Positions 10,349-21,967 of a stretch of 64,000 bases of DNA are shown piece after piece. The DNA is from Typhlomys cinereus (taxonomy: Eukaryota > Chordata > Mammalia > Rodentia > Platacanthomyidae). The notes beneath the pieces are model-generated. The model was not told where the DNA came from, made no database searches, and saw only the letters and a list, made by a program, of their open reading frames with translations. Within the stretch, counting starts at the first letter, position 1; each line of letters opens with the position of its first letter. The position numbers and the translations under genes were made by a program. The DNA lies in the NCBI GenBank assembly GCA_023101885.1, contig JALPQD010000101.1, positions 5,178,100-5,242,099 of the forward strand, given 5' to 3'.

Positions 10349-11119
10349 TCAATACTTGATTAAGAGTAGTCATTTGCTCTCTGAGTGGGTATTAACAAGA
10401 TTAGCATTAATGGGAATCAAATTGGTTCAGTGAGGAGCACATAGACACAAAATATATAAAACATTTATAATTACCCTGTCAGCAACATTCAACGGCAGGT
10501 TTAAATCTAAGGGAAGAAAATGTCTCCTACCGAAGTTTTTTTTTATCTGTCAAAATTTAAAGGATTAGACCCTCTAAAATACTAGAATAATATTCTTCTT
10601 CATGTGGCCAATCAAAAGAAACTAAAGCTGTTTTGAAATGAGCAGAGTAAGTGTGTATATATCATAAGTTCTCCATCAGGGATACAACTATTTCTTGAGC
10701 AGACTAAGATGGGAGTAAAATAGACAGGAAAGTCAAGTTCATAGATATTTGCAATCTTCTTGGCTATGTGCTCTTCACATCCCTCTTATAGGAGACATGG
10801 AGACCCCAAAGCCAGCTCACTTTCTCTGGTTTCCTCCTTGGCTTCTGTGCCCTCAGTTCCCAAAGCCACGAATGTCCACACATTCATGAGATAATTTATT
10901 GTCAACTTTGCTGCCTTGTCTTTTCATTTGGTTTGTTTGTACTTTTGAATATTTTGAGGTGGTCTCTTGGTTTGTCAGTATGCACAAGTGGTCTGCACAG
11001 AAACAATGTATCCAGCAGCTGCATTCCGTAGCCCAGCTCACTTCCTGTGGAAGAGACAATAAATGAACAAAACCGAGTGCAAAGGTAGATCTTTTTGTCC
11101 TGTGACGTGCTTGAAAAAA
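10349..11119. other. Repeat-poor AT-rich block
   Basis: Together with 10000-10348 this holds many ATTA/TAAT-type homeodomain-like words near 10230-10480 and no recognised repeat. It is a candidate conserved noncoding block. Confidence 0.3.
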
Positions 11120-11130
11120 AAAATGAATGA

Positions 11131-11516
11131 TTGGACTAGAGAGATGGCTTTCTGCCTGCCATGCAGAAGGACCTGAGTTCCAATCTCAGATCCCATATAA
11201 ACAAGTGGAAGGGGTGGTAGCCATCTATACTTAGGCCCTGGAAAGAAGAGGCTGGGAAACCTCAGAGAGAAACTGAAAGGCATTAAAGCAATCCAGTATG
11301 ATTCCAGAAGTCACTCTTAGGCATCCACAGTACCCTCTGATACATACAGACACAATGACAGACACAAAGACACACATACACTCCCCCCCACACCTCTATG
11401 CAAAAAGAAAGGAAGGAAGGGAGGGAGGAAGAGAGAGAGAAGAGAGAGAGAGAGAAAGAGGGAGAGAGAAAGAAAGAGAGAAAGAGAGAGAGAAAGAGAG
11501 AAAGACAAAGAGAGAG

Positions 11517-11571
<55 letters not shown>

Positions 11572-11576
11572 AAAAG
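11131..11576 (+). repeat. S1 SINE copy with a huge GAAA-type tail
   Basis: The body runs 11131-11400, then an AAAG/GAAA/GAGA array to 11576. The whole unit is bounded by perfect 11-bp direct repeats AAAATGAATGA at 11120-11130 and 11577-11587, so the array grew from the SINE's A-rich tail. Confidence 0.85.
11401..11576. repeat. (GAAA)n / (GAGAGAAA)n polypurine array
   Basis: Almost pure purine on the + strand for about 175 bp, starting with GGAAGGAA units and ending in about 13 GAAA units. Confidence 0.95.
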
Positions 11577-11626
11577 AAAATGAATGAGTATAGTATTCTC
11601 CAGGAAAATCTCTAAACATGTTATTT

Positions 11627-11920
11627 TGGTGGAAGGAATGGCAGCCTCAGTTCAAATCTGACTTTTAGACCTGGGTCACAAACACGCTACCTGTATAGAA
11701 GTCTAGAGTCAGAATTCTCAGCATGACCAAGGCCACAGTTGACATAATCCCTTGTTGTGGAGGTTCATGTGTGCATCATGGAAACCTAGCAGCATCAAGA
11801 CCTCTACTCATGAGGTGCTAGAGGCTATAAAAATGGTCTCTAGACACGGCCAGAGGATTCAGTTATTATTTCTTATTCTTTTCACGTATGTACGTATAGG
11901 GGCATGCATTCCCATGCATG
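11627..11920 (+). repeat. Unrecognised interspersed element E, copy 1
   Basis: About 294 bp with no family that I recognise. It is bounded by perfect 16-bp direct repeats TCTAAACATGTTATTT at 11611-11626 and 11921-11936. Its reverse complement is repeated at 13700-13990 with roughly 80% identity by eye. No poly(A) end is seen, and orientation is arbitrary. Confidence 0.6.
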
Positions 11921-11936
11921 TCTAAACATGTTATTT

Positions 11937-12306
11937 ATAGTTGTGGATTCTGGATAAATATATCAAAATCTAGAGGGAGGGATTCTCCAAGTTTCATACA
12001 GAACAGAAACATTCCACTTTTGTCTTCGATGCTTCCTCTTGTTGTATATCGAATTTGCCTCTGCTTTGTGCATTTAGCTCAGCAAATAGTACAACATGCC
12101 AACATCCTTCCTCTTCCTTGTTCTGCAAAGTCACGCCTCCCAGCCCTCCACTTTGCTCTGGAACACTGCGTGGGAAAGAACCACAGCACTGTGCCAAGCA
12201 AGCCCCTTCCTTCTGAGACACATCCAAAGTGCATTCTGCTTCCACATACACCACCATCCAAGGCAAAGTAGCTTTATTTCACTAAGTAGATGGTGAAATT
12301 TTCCTT
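11937..12306. other. Intergenic sequence with no recognised element
   Basis: A 117-residue open frame here has no recognisable domain and no coding signature. Confidence 0.4.
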
Positions 12307-12321
12307 AAAAAATGTGGATCT

Positions 12322-12549
12322 CGGGCTGGAGAGACGGCTCAGGGGTTAAGACTCTGCCTTGCAAGCAAATGGTTCTGAGTTTGGATTCCCAGGTCCCATG
12401 TCAAAACACCAGGCAGAAATGGCGGTGGCCTGCACTTTGCGTTCTGGTGGGTGGGGCCTGGGAAATCTCAGAGCAAAGCAAGAAGGAGGTAAAAGTGATC
12501 CAGGATGATTCCCAAAGTCACCCTTGGCCCTCCACAGGGACATGCAGTG

Positions 12550-12635
<86 letters not shown>

Positions 12636-12668
12636 CACACAGAGCAAAGAAACAAATATTTTTTTAAA
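12322..12668 (+). repeat. S1 SINE copy with (TC)n(AC)n tail
   Basis: Well preserved body with all S1 blocks. The tail is about 25 TC units (12551-12602) then AC units to about 12640. Imperfect 15-bp flanking repeats (13 of 15 match) lie at 12307-12321 and 12669-12683. Confidence 0.85.
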
Positions 12669-12683
12669 AAAAAATGGGCATCT

Positions 12684-13070
12684 GTTATTCTGGAAGAACT
12701 AATCATTCTCATTTTCTTCAACCTTAGAGCAAGCCCTGTGACATTCAGGTAGATGGCCTGAGAGTATCCATGAACCTGAAAATTCTTAAGTCCTGATTTT
12801 GCAATTGAAAACAGAGATTTTCAATATCTCCCACACCCACATCCTGCTCTCCTGTCTGAGACCTACCAAATCTGTTACCCATGAAGGTGTTTGGAAAGCA
12901 AAGTGTCAATAAATAAGGAGTCTATAATACAACTGTGCTTTATGCCCACGGAGAAGCCTCCCCTCCCAGGGCACCATTTCACCCTCCACAGAAGCTCTCC
13001 GGCTGTCGGCTGCTTTGCAGATGGGGAATCGCACGCTTGAGATCGTGCTTCTACACTAAAAATGACTTTC
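12684..13070. other. Intergenic sequence with no recognised element
   Basis: No exon or repeat seen. Confidence 0.4.
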
Positions 13071-13327
13071 GGTGGCTGGGGAGATGATTCAGGGGTTTTA
13101 AATAAAGCCTTTGTCCACAAGCAGAAAGACCTGAGTCTGGATTCCCAGATTCAGAAAACAAACTAACAAACAAAAATCTGAGCAGACACAACAATAGCCT
13201 ATAATTCTGGCCCTGGAAGGCAGAGCCTGGGAAACTCCAGAGCAAAGCAATGAGGAGGTAGAGCAATCAGGGTTGATTCCCTATGAGACTCCATGGGCAC
13301 ACACGTTCAAGTGAACTTATTTTGCAT
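13071..13327 (+). repeat. S1 SINE copy, tail interrupted
   Basis: Head 'ctggggagatgattcagggg' and body blocks present. Its 3' end meets an opposite-strand S1 copy; similar tail sequence seems to resume after 13614. Confidence 0.75.
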
Positions 13328-13613
13328 GGGGTGTGTGTGTGTGCGTGTGTATGTCTTTGTGTGTGTGTGTATAACACAAGAGGGCACGTGAGTGTGCATG
13401 TCCGTGGAGGCTCAAGGGTGACATTGGGAATCATCTTGGATTGCCTTGCCTTCTTATTGCTTGGTTCTGGGATTTTGCAGGTTCCACCTTCCACTCTGGA
13501 ATTGCAGGTTGCCTCCATTTCTACTTTACATTTTATATGGGATCTTGGGATCCAAACTCTGGTCCTTTTGCTTTCAAGTCAAAGGCTTTAAGCTTGAGCC
13601 ATCTCCCCAGTCT
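13328..13613 (-). repeat. S1 SINE copy, inverted next to the previous one
   Basis: Full antisense S1 with its GT-rich tail at the left (13328-13371) and head 'gccatctccccag' at 13598-13610. Together with 13071-13327 it makes a tail-to-tail inverted pair. Confidence 0.8.
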
Positions 13614-13651
13614 CCCAAGTACACTCTTATATGCCTACCCATATATATATG

Positions 13652-13652
13652 C

Positions 13653-13700
<48 letters not shown>
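13652..13700. repeat. (CA)24 microsatellite
   Basis: Near-perfect CA array next to ATATAT. Confidence 0.95.
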
Positions 13701-13701
<1 letters not shown>

Positions 13702-13990
13702 CCTATACATACATACATGAAAAAAATAAGAAAAGATGACTCTAAGTCCCCTGGCCATGTCTAGAGAGCATTTTTGTAGTCTCCAGGGTTGTGTCACTAG
13801 CGCCTCATGGGTAGAGGTCATGATCCTGCTAGACTTCTATAAAGTACACATAAACCCCCCACAATAAGGGATTATGTCAACTGTGGCATTGGTCATGCTG
13901 AGGATTCTGACTCTAGACATCTATTCACGTAGTGTGTCTGTGACTCAGTCTAAAAGTCAGATTTGAACTGAGGCTGGCATTCCTTCCATG
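13700..13990 (-). repeat. Unrecognised interspersed element E, copy 2
   Basis: Reverse complement of copy 1. Matching landmarks include 'gtatgtatagg' at one end, 'gttgacataatccctt' in the middle and 'cagttcaaatctgactttta' at the other end (all read in copy 1 sense). It abuts the CA array. Confidence 0.6.
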
Positions 13991-15049
13991 GGCATTGTAA
14001 TATTTCTTCTGGAAAAAGTAGCAAAAAGCTCAATGTCCAATGCTCCCCTCAACAGGAGAAGTGCTAAAGGGGCTGGAATTGGGAGCTCACCCATGGACCC
14101 AGGAGCAAGCTGCTCAGAACAAATGGGTCGTTTCATTTTTGTAAAGCACAGTTAGTCAGCATCTGGTGGGAAAAGCAATAATGGCTCAATCAAACCCTTC
14201 AGCAGGCCCTGTCACATTCAAGCCTTGAAGCTTCAATCTGCCTCCACCGCTGTCCCCTGGCAATGTTTATTGTCATCTGACAAAATCAGAGTTCCGAGAG
14301 AGAAATAAATACCTTTGTTTCTCTTCTATAACTCAATCTAGATGGATTGCTAGAGACTAATGTCCTTGGGTTGCCCAGTCATGGTAAAGGAAAGGACATG
14401 CATATTGCCTAAAAACTCAGCCTAAAAACTCACAACTTTGTGTTTAGGTATTGTAGAATCAGAGGAAAGCAATTATGGTTTCCAAACGCAGGGAAAACAT
14501 CACTGAAATTCAGTTCAATGCAAACCTTCCTTGCAGAGCAAACTCAAACTCTATACTGAGAAAGAAGAATGAAATAATGCTTTTGGAAAAGCATTAGCAT
14601 TAAAGTAGTCTTTGTAGCTCTTGAAATATCTTTATCTGCATGCAAACATTTGCATTCACTTGAATTCTATGGAAAGGGGACATACACAGGCAATTATAAA
14701 TCTGATTATGGCTAGATAATGGAATGGTACAATGGTACAGTCATGTCACTTGATAAAGGATGAATCTGGGGAAAAATGGGCAGGACATCATTTACAAAGA
14801 AGCAAAAGAGCATGGTTTAGCTGTGCCAGGAGGAAATGAAACTGCGTGTGGAATGAGGATGCTGTGAGGGACGAGATGTGAGAAGGTAATGGTCCTTCAC
14901 TAGCTCTGCTGAATGGTATGCGGCTGGACTAGATTTCTAGCTTGGTGTTCACTTTCCTGACACCCATGCGTTAGCATACTCTGGTATGTGTTCAGGTCTC
15001 TCACGAAGTTACTTTGTAGTAAACCTAGATTGCTCATTCCCCATGACGT
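13991..15049. other. Intergenic sequence with no recognised element
   Basis: Contains a short tandem duplication (GCCTAAAAACTCA, 14398-14430). No exon seen. Confidence 0.4.
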
Positions 15050-15394
15050 CTTAGTTATTCTTTGTTTGCTGTGATAAATTCATGATCCAAGACAGTTAGG
15101 GGAACAAGAGCTTTGTTATTTATTCTCATCATTTTGTGTCATAGACTATTCCAGCAGGATACTTAGCAGCTCTCAGGAAATTGGCCACACCATATCCACT
15201 AGATGAACTGAGAGGAGACATACTTTCTACTTTGCCTGTCTGCCAAATATTGAATCGGCGCTCTCTATTTTACCCATTCTGGGTCATCCAACATCAACTA
15301 GACAACCTTCTGCAGACTTGCTCAAAGGCTTGTCTTAAGTAAATAATTCTTAAAGGCTTAAGCTCAATTCTCAGTTGTTAAATTGACATTTACA
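15050..15394 (-). repeat. Family A repeat copy
   Basis: Antisense copy running from the 'gtttgctgtgata' end to 'cagttgttaaattgac'. Moderately decayed, about 345 bp. Confidence 0.6.
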
Positions 15395-15468
15395 GCTGCC
15401 ACGACAGGGGGTCTTACCTTTGTGGCAAATGGAGCAATGGCTGAAACTTCTGCCTCCCTTCTCCATGC

Positions 15469-15558
15469 TTCTCTCTCTCTCTCTCCCTCTCCCTCTCCCT
15501 CTCCCTCTCTCTCTCTCTCTCTCCCTCTCCCTCTTCCTCTCCCTCTCTCTTTCTCTTG
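15469..15558. repeat. (CT)n / (CCCTCT)n microsatellite
   Basis: Pyrimidine array of CT and CCCTCT units. Confidence 0.9.
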
Positions 15559-17299
15559 TGCCTTTTCCCATCACATGGAAGTATGAGGTACATTCATATG
15601 GAGTATGAGGAGCTGGTGATGTAACTGAAGGACTCCTGGCTTCTAATGCCCCACGTCTCACTGCCAGCGAGAGGGACCTGAAGCCTCTCAGCATTTCCCT
15701 CTGAACCAAGTCTGCTTTGGGGCTATTGTATTTCTCCAGCACCAGTTTTCCCAAAAAACTTTAGTTCGAGTCCAGAACAGCTGTCCGACCAAAGAAGCAA
15801 GAGAATTTCACAGTCGTGTCACTGTAACTTTTCAGAAAGAGCAAGTGTTCTTGATTACAGACTATCAATTGATTCCTTGACAGCCAAACCTCATTCTCAC
15901 CTCAGATTAAAGGACTCTATCCCTAAATTCTACTTCTATCATTCTTTGTTTGAAACAGTCTGATTAAATATTCTAGAATAGGATACCTATCCTTGATCTA
16001 GAATAAGTCAATTCCACAGGCACGCACTGTTTCAGGCTTGAATTTTTTTTTTAAATTTTCCTTTCTTTATAGATTTAGTGAGAAAATCATGCGACTTGCT
16101 GTAGCTCTTTTCCATTCACATCAAACCCTTTTCTCCCAACTATATTACTCACAAGAATTTTCCAGCATGATTCTTTCTACCTCTTTGGTTTCCATTCCAA
16201 CTCTCTTCTGAACTTTTACCTTTCTGAGTTTCCACTGTGTCAAAACCGTTATATGGAAATTTGTCCAATGTATTGATTTTTATATATTCCTTTTTTTCGA
16301 CAAGACATCTAATTGTTACTTTTCCCCCTTTGGTAATCACTTTGTTCCCAAATCAATACATCTGTTTCATCAGAACCTCTGGGCCTCCCCATCTTCTCAT
16401 CTTTCTCTTACTGAGAAGTCACTTCCCATCAGCCTTCTATCATGTGAATTTGAAACTTTCTTGTGGACCAAGATTTCTTATCCCTTCGGCTACATTGAAA
16501 TCCAAGAAAACTGCACAGCATTGCCTTCTGGTTGTGTGGGCTCTGCCATGAACAGAACTGACTAGTCTTTGTCTCAACATAAACGATGATCTCTTTCTCA
16601 GACTCTTTAGTCCCTGTTATTTGATAGGGTCATTCATCCAAAGTTCAATATCACCAGGAGGATAATTCTATCAGTGCAGTGCCTTATGTAGAGAGAACTG
16701 GAAGCAGACCTGTTCTGACCATCCTGTGCTGTAAGCGAGGCTGCAAACCTCCTGTGTGATAGCAATGCCCATGGCCTGTTTTTCCCATCATGCCTTCCAC
16801 ATTTGCCCCTCGGTGTCTCTCCATCCACTCTGCTCATTCATTTCCCTACAGCTGTGCTCTTCCTGCTCTTTATTGGACTCTGGCCCTGTTTTCTCCAGCC
16901 TGATCATGAGTTTTACTGCTGTCTCCCTTACTTACACTGTTCTGCTGGTTTTCTGAAAATCTAGAGCCCCATAAGGTGACCTGTTCTGTTACTCTGTCTC
17001 CAGGAGCGTTTTTACTGCCCATGTGCTGCTTGAGTCCAGGGATAAAAACTATGAACAATATGACTGTATATTCATCAGGCTTATGATTTACTTCACACTT
17101 CAATGTACCTAGGAACTATGGCTTGCCTAATATTCATTTAATTAATCCTTCTTTGTTTATTATTAATCAGTTTACTTATTTACCTATTATTTTAATTATT
17201 ATTATAAGTATTTATTTTGTGAGTATTAATTATAATACAATATACATATTTATTATATAACTATAATAAATATTGATTGAGTGATTTTTCTAATTTAAT
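15559..17299. other. Intergenic, T-rich, no recognised element
   Basis: The 16.1-16.5 kb part is T/C-rich; 17.1-17.3 kb is strongly AT-rich with TATTA-type words. No exon seen. Confidence 0.4.
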
Positions 17300-17395
17300 T
17301 TTTACTAATTTTGAGGCAGAGTCTCTATAGCCCAGGCTGGTTTCGAACGCCTGTACTCCTCCTCTCTCAGGCATCCATCATGCCTGGCCTCCATC
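17300..17395 (-). repeat. B1-type SINE fragment
   Basis: Antisense 7SL-derived words: 'gaggcagagtctctatag', 'cccaggctggtttcgaac' and 'catcatgcctggcc'. Confidence 0.8.
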
Positions 17396-17616
17396 TCTTC
17401 TTTTTGGGAACAATCTCATGAACAAGTTTGACTTGGCCACAGATGGGAATATCTATTTTGATTTGCTCAATATAGATAGGTCACGATTTTCTCTCTGACT
17501 TCTGTGACAAGTCTGGAACATTTACAGTCTCTGTTGCCAATCTGAACTTTCAAAATGATGGCTGGTAAGCCCGCCATTTTGTTCCTCATAGGCCAACTGT
17601 GACCAAAGCCGTCTTT

Positions 17617-17740
17617 TATCAGTGCCAGGCATGAAGCACATGCCTGTCATCCCAGCACTTGGCTGGCCTATGCCCATCAATCACGAGCTTAAGATTAGGC
17701 TACATACAAGAATGTGTCTCAGGAAAAAAATACCCCCAGT
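17617..17740 (+). repeat. B1-type SINE fragment
   Basis: Sense B1 words 'gcctgtcatcccagcactt' and 'aggctacat' with an A-rich end. It faces away from the antisense piece at 17300. Confidence 0.7.
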
Positions 17741-18551
17741 ACAGACTCTCCCAAAGAAAACCTTACCATGCTATCGCTGCCAAATGGCCACCAAGCCTCT
17801 TTCCTTTTCAGCACAATCACATTCATCCATGTTACGGGAGGTATCATTGCACATGAACTGCGTGGCTGTGTTTCTCTTCCTATAGTCACAATGTCTCTCA
17901 CATTAACACCTTTCCTGGATCCTTGACCTGATCTTTCCTGAAGTAGTTCTGTAAGGGATTTATGACAGCTTTTGAGAACAGTTTCTAAAACAAGGTTGTC
18001 TTACTCCATTCGCTTGGTCCCTTTAATTTTCAGACTACCCTCTACCTTGAGCACTAAAATACAGCTATCAAGAAACTCACTTGCTCCTTCTTGTGTTAAT
18101 TAACCACCGCTTCTCTCATCTCGTTGCTCTGGCCTAGACAGACCTGGTTCCCTTTGATGTGTGCTCTTCTCCATAACTTTTCCTGCTCTGGAGTTTCTAC
18201 TTCTTCCACCCCTCCTTACTTTGGTAAGAGAAAGAGATAGGTGACTGTCGTTCAAACATTTTCTACAGAGATCTCACCACTTTGGAAATTGGGATAGTGC
18301 TTCTAACCCTGTGCTCAGCTACTCGGACACCTTCTGAGTCTAAAGTATGGGGCAGGTCATCCTCTGGGAGCAGCAAGACAGATAGAGCAAGCTGCTTTGG
18401 CAGTCCTTAGAGCAGACCTGGCAGGCTTGATCCTCAAGAACTCATTCTGGGGTGTCTTCTCAACTGCCTTTAATTTTCTGGGTTTCCCTTTAGTAAAAGG
18501 GGAGTCCTTTATATATATGATAACATTTACCATCTTAACTATTGAATGCTG
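17741..18551. other. Intergenic sequence with no recognised element
   Basis: No exon or RNA gene seen. Confidence 0.4.
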
Positions 18552-18893
18552 AATTCAACACATGTATTGGTTACTCTCATCTGTGTTGCTGTGAGACAAC
18601 ACCCAAAGTCAAGCAAGTTAAGGGAGAACAGGAGATTTATTCAACTTACGGTTCTAAAGGGGAGATACAGTCTTTCATGGAGGATGTGGCATGGCTGGCT
18701 GGCTTGAGGGAGCTAAATCACTGCAAACATCTTGGAGACCAAGAGCTACAAGACTCCTTGCTGCTGGAGGTAGGGTTGGACTAATCTATCTCAAGGCTCA
18801 CCCCCTGTGCCCACCTTCTTCCAGCAAGACTCCACCTTCCCAAACACATAAGGCTGTGGGGGACACATTTCAAACCACGACAACACATAAACA
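18552..18893 (-). repeat. MaLR-type LTR, antisense
   Basis: Layout matches MaLR solo LTRs read backwards: 'tattggttactctcat' end, TTTATTC (an AATAAA-like signal on the minus strand) and 'ggggacacatttcaaacca' near the other end. Confidence 0.55.
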
Positions 18894-18904
18894 CATTGGT
18901 CATG

Positions 18905-19385
18905 TTCTAGAATCATCATCTCCATTCACTTTTAGCACGACTCTGTCTCTGGATCTCTATTCCTTACTCATCAAACACGGATTTAACAGTCACTTCCGAT
19001 CCCTGGAAGTCACTCTGCTCTAGATGCTCACATAAGTACAAGCATGTTCTATGTGTCTTTCTGTAACTGGTGTTATTACATCTGACATGATTCCTTTCAG
19101 CTTCATTTATGTTAATATGTCTCAGAATCCCTTTCCTCCTTAAGGAAGAGCAAATCCCATTTTAATGTGCATGCAAATATGCACAGGGATTCACACCTCC
19201 TTTATTTATTCATCCACGGGTGAGCAGCAAGCTTGTCTCCACACCGTGGTGACCATGACTGATAGTGCTATTAGACACGAGTACATCATTACCCACCAGA
19301 CTTGCTGTCTTCACTTTTTCTGTGCGCACACCTATGAAAGGAATTTGCTACATCGCATGGCAATTCTATGAGTCCCTGTTTAAAG
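18905..19385 (-). repeat. Old LINE-1 3'-end fragment
   Basis: Antisense words typical of old LINE-1 3' regions: 'tatgtgtctttctgtaactgg', 'cttcatttatgttaatatgtctcagaa'. Decayed. Confidence 0.55.
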
Positions 19386-19593
19386 AGTTTACAGGTCTTT
19401 CCCTACACTGATTATGGCATTCAACATTTCTCTCAGTCACATACGAAGATTTCAAGGGCTTCGTATCCTCACCAAGTATTGTGCTTTTCTGGTTTGCCTT
19501 TACTTTGCAACAAATCTTCTCTTGATCCCAGTCATTTTCCCAGCTTCCCTCTTTTCTTCTTGTGATGCCCTTGCAGTCTTTTTTCAATAGTAC

Positions 19594-19955
19594 CTGTCAT
19601 AGTTAGATGCAAGTGTCAACTTGGCAGTAAAGGGTTTGAGCTCTGGGCACATTCATAGTGAATTAGCAGTTGGGTTAAGCTATGGGGAAGCCTGCAGGAG
19701 ATTGTATAGCTGATAGGGAGCCCAGCCCATGGTGGGTGGGACTAGTCCCTGGGCATGTGATTAAGACAGAAGGACCTGGCTAGGGAAGTTGGATCTTTGG
19801 TGTACTGGTCTGGCAAATAGTGATTCTCTCTCTCTTTCTCTCTGTATTAGGAACTCTAACTGGCCAATTGTTAGTCAATAGTAAATCCTGTGTTCCCTCA
19901 AGTCGTTTAGTAAGTCATTTATCAATGACGATGCAGAGTAACTGACAGTACCAGA
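19594..19955 (+). repeat. Family A repeat copy
   Basis: Starts 'tgtcatagttagatgcaag' and includes 'gcccatggtgggtgggac' and a short CT run. Useful as a reference copy because it looks complete. Confidence 0.65.
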
Positions 19956-21186
19956 ACTTGCTTCTGCTCTCTTGCCCTTTCTTGTCCTCTTTTCTTCCCT
20001 TTTCTGCCCCTAGGTGAAACCGCTCTTCCTTTCTCCTCCACAGCAGAAGCCTGCCACACGCCTCTCTCCTTCCAAGTGCTCCCCTCACCTTTCCACTCCA
20101 TGCCTTGAAACCAGCCTGACCTTCTGCCCTGGCCTAGGATGACTTTGCCTGGAAGGTCCTGATCTTCCTGGGTTCCTGACCTGGAAGCTGGCTCGCTTGT
20201 CCTTGGCTTCTCATCACTGAGGGCTCACGATGGAACGTCTCACTCTCTAACCTCCACTCAAGCTCAGCCTTCCGGAGAGACCACACAGTCCCTCCTCCAC
20301 CCAAGGTTCTTACTTCTCTTGTGACCCTCTGACCTGGAATGAATGATCTAGACTTTTGCCTTCCAGCCGCAGGCATGTGAGCACCAAAAGCCAGTTCCTT
20401 CATGCAACACCCTTTCCCCATTTGCATGCGCCAATCCAAGCCTCACTGCAGTTCCAGTCCCAGCCCCTGTCTGCTCGCTTGGTCGTGATTCTCTTCTCTG
20501 AAGGGAGAAGCATCAGGGAGCTGGAGCCTTGTGGGAGGAACCGTGGGAAGAAAAGCCGAACCAGCTATGACTCACAGTTTTCCCTTCGTAAACGAAAAAT
20601 GGCAGCGTGAGCGACACTCTTCCTGAATTCTTGCTGCTGCAAGGGTGAGAGAGAGGCTACAGGAGCTAATTCAGGACTGCCCGCTGGGCAGGGGTCCAGT
20701 CCTGCCTATGGTGGGGCATGAAGCTGAAGTCTTAAACTGGAGCTATACTCCCTAAGATCCCATCAGCCTCTGCATTTTGAACAAATCCTATTATAATGCC
20801 TCCCCATGTATGGGGTAGGCACTCTCAGACCCTCAGAGGGCACCTGCAGCTGTGGGTAGTACCAGGCTCCAGATCACACTGTTCTCCTATACCAAGGTAT
20901 ATACATGCCTGTGATTAAGTTCAACTTGCAAGTTAGGCACGGTAACATACTATCAGAAACTAATGCAATGGAACAAACATAGCAATACATGATAGTAAGA
21001 TACACAAATGATATCACTGTTTCTCTCTGGTTTTGTCTCTCAAAGTATATTATGGTTTTATCTTTTTTTCCCATTGGATGTTCTTTCAGTTTGTCTTTGT
21101 CAGATCCGTGTTTCTAGCATTACTACTCTTGAACTTTGGGGCCATTATTAAATAAAATAAGAGTCACTTAAATACATGCATGCCAT
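19956..21186. other. Repeat-poor intergenic block
   Basis: Moderately GC-rich. Contains a perfect AP-1 word TGACTCA near 20568. A 101-residue antisense frame has no domain. No exon assigned. Confidence 0.4.
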
Positions 21187-21301
21187 GAGCACACACAAGC
21201 ACATTCACACATGCACACACTCACACAACACATGCAAATGCACACACACATGCACACACATACATGTACACATGCATACACACACACACATATACACACA
21301 C
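21187..21301. repeat. CA-rich degenerate repeat
   Basis: ACACATGCACACAC-type units, interrupted. Confidence 0.85.
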
Positions 21302-21879
21302 TGTGGTACCGTGGCAATGATTTAATATCTCAACGACCACATTCTGACTGAAGGGGTGGGCAGCATGGTCAACATAAATATGCTAGACCAAGGGAACCTT
21401 CCTAGGCTGGGCAGAATGGAGGAGGACAGCAGGAATCTTCCGAATTCCACTAAAGAGCATGCAATTTCAAGCTTCAGCATTGTTTAGTGCTGGGGTTTCC
21501 CAGTTAGTATCTTCAGGATGAGTTTAACAGACAATTTAAATCTCAGAAAACAAAACTGCAAGACTGTAAAATTCAGTTCTATGTTTTTTTCCTGTTTTTG
21601 ACTGTGCCTGGTGCCTTCTGGACTACTGGGTCTTACTCACTGCAGCCCCTCTTTTGCAATAGGATCAGCACGTTTGCTCAAACCTCTCTCTCTGACCATG
21701 ATTCTGACATCTGCCAAATATTCCTCACCATTCTTTCTCAGGTAAGCCGACTGGATGGAGGGAGTTCTCTGCTCTGAACTTACCCAAGCCCTGTGGGTTT
21801 GTCCTCTCTACTTCAGCTTAGCTATGAAGAACTTGTTCTTCATAGCTTGTTTGTGGCTCAATATTGTCTCCTCTTTTTT
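21302..21879. other. Intergenic sequence with no recognised element
   Basis: No exon or repeat seen. Confidence 0.35.
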
Positions 21880-21960
21880 GGCATGCCTGTGGTGGGGGGG
21901 AGGAAGGGGCAGTGTGTGGTGTGGTGTGTACCAGAGGACACCTGAGTATGTGTCTGCCTG
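21880..21960 (-). repeat. S1 SINE tail fragment
   Basis: Antisense S1 3' region: GT-rich, then 'accagaggacacctgagt'. It stops where the CpG-rich segment begins. Confidence 0.45.
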
Positions 21961-21967
21961 GGGGGCC

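Noticed and set aside
11298..11619. Lys/Glu/Arg-rich frames on the + strand and Ser/Leu/Phe-rich on the minus strand
   Set aside because: They are translations of the GAAA array, not a charged protein.
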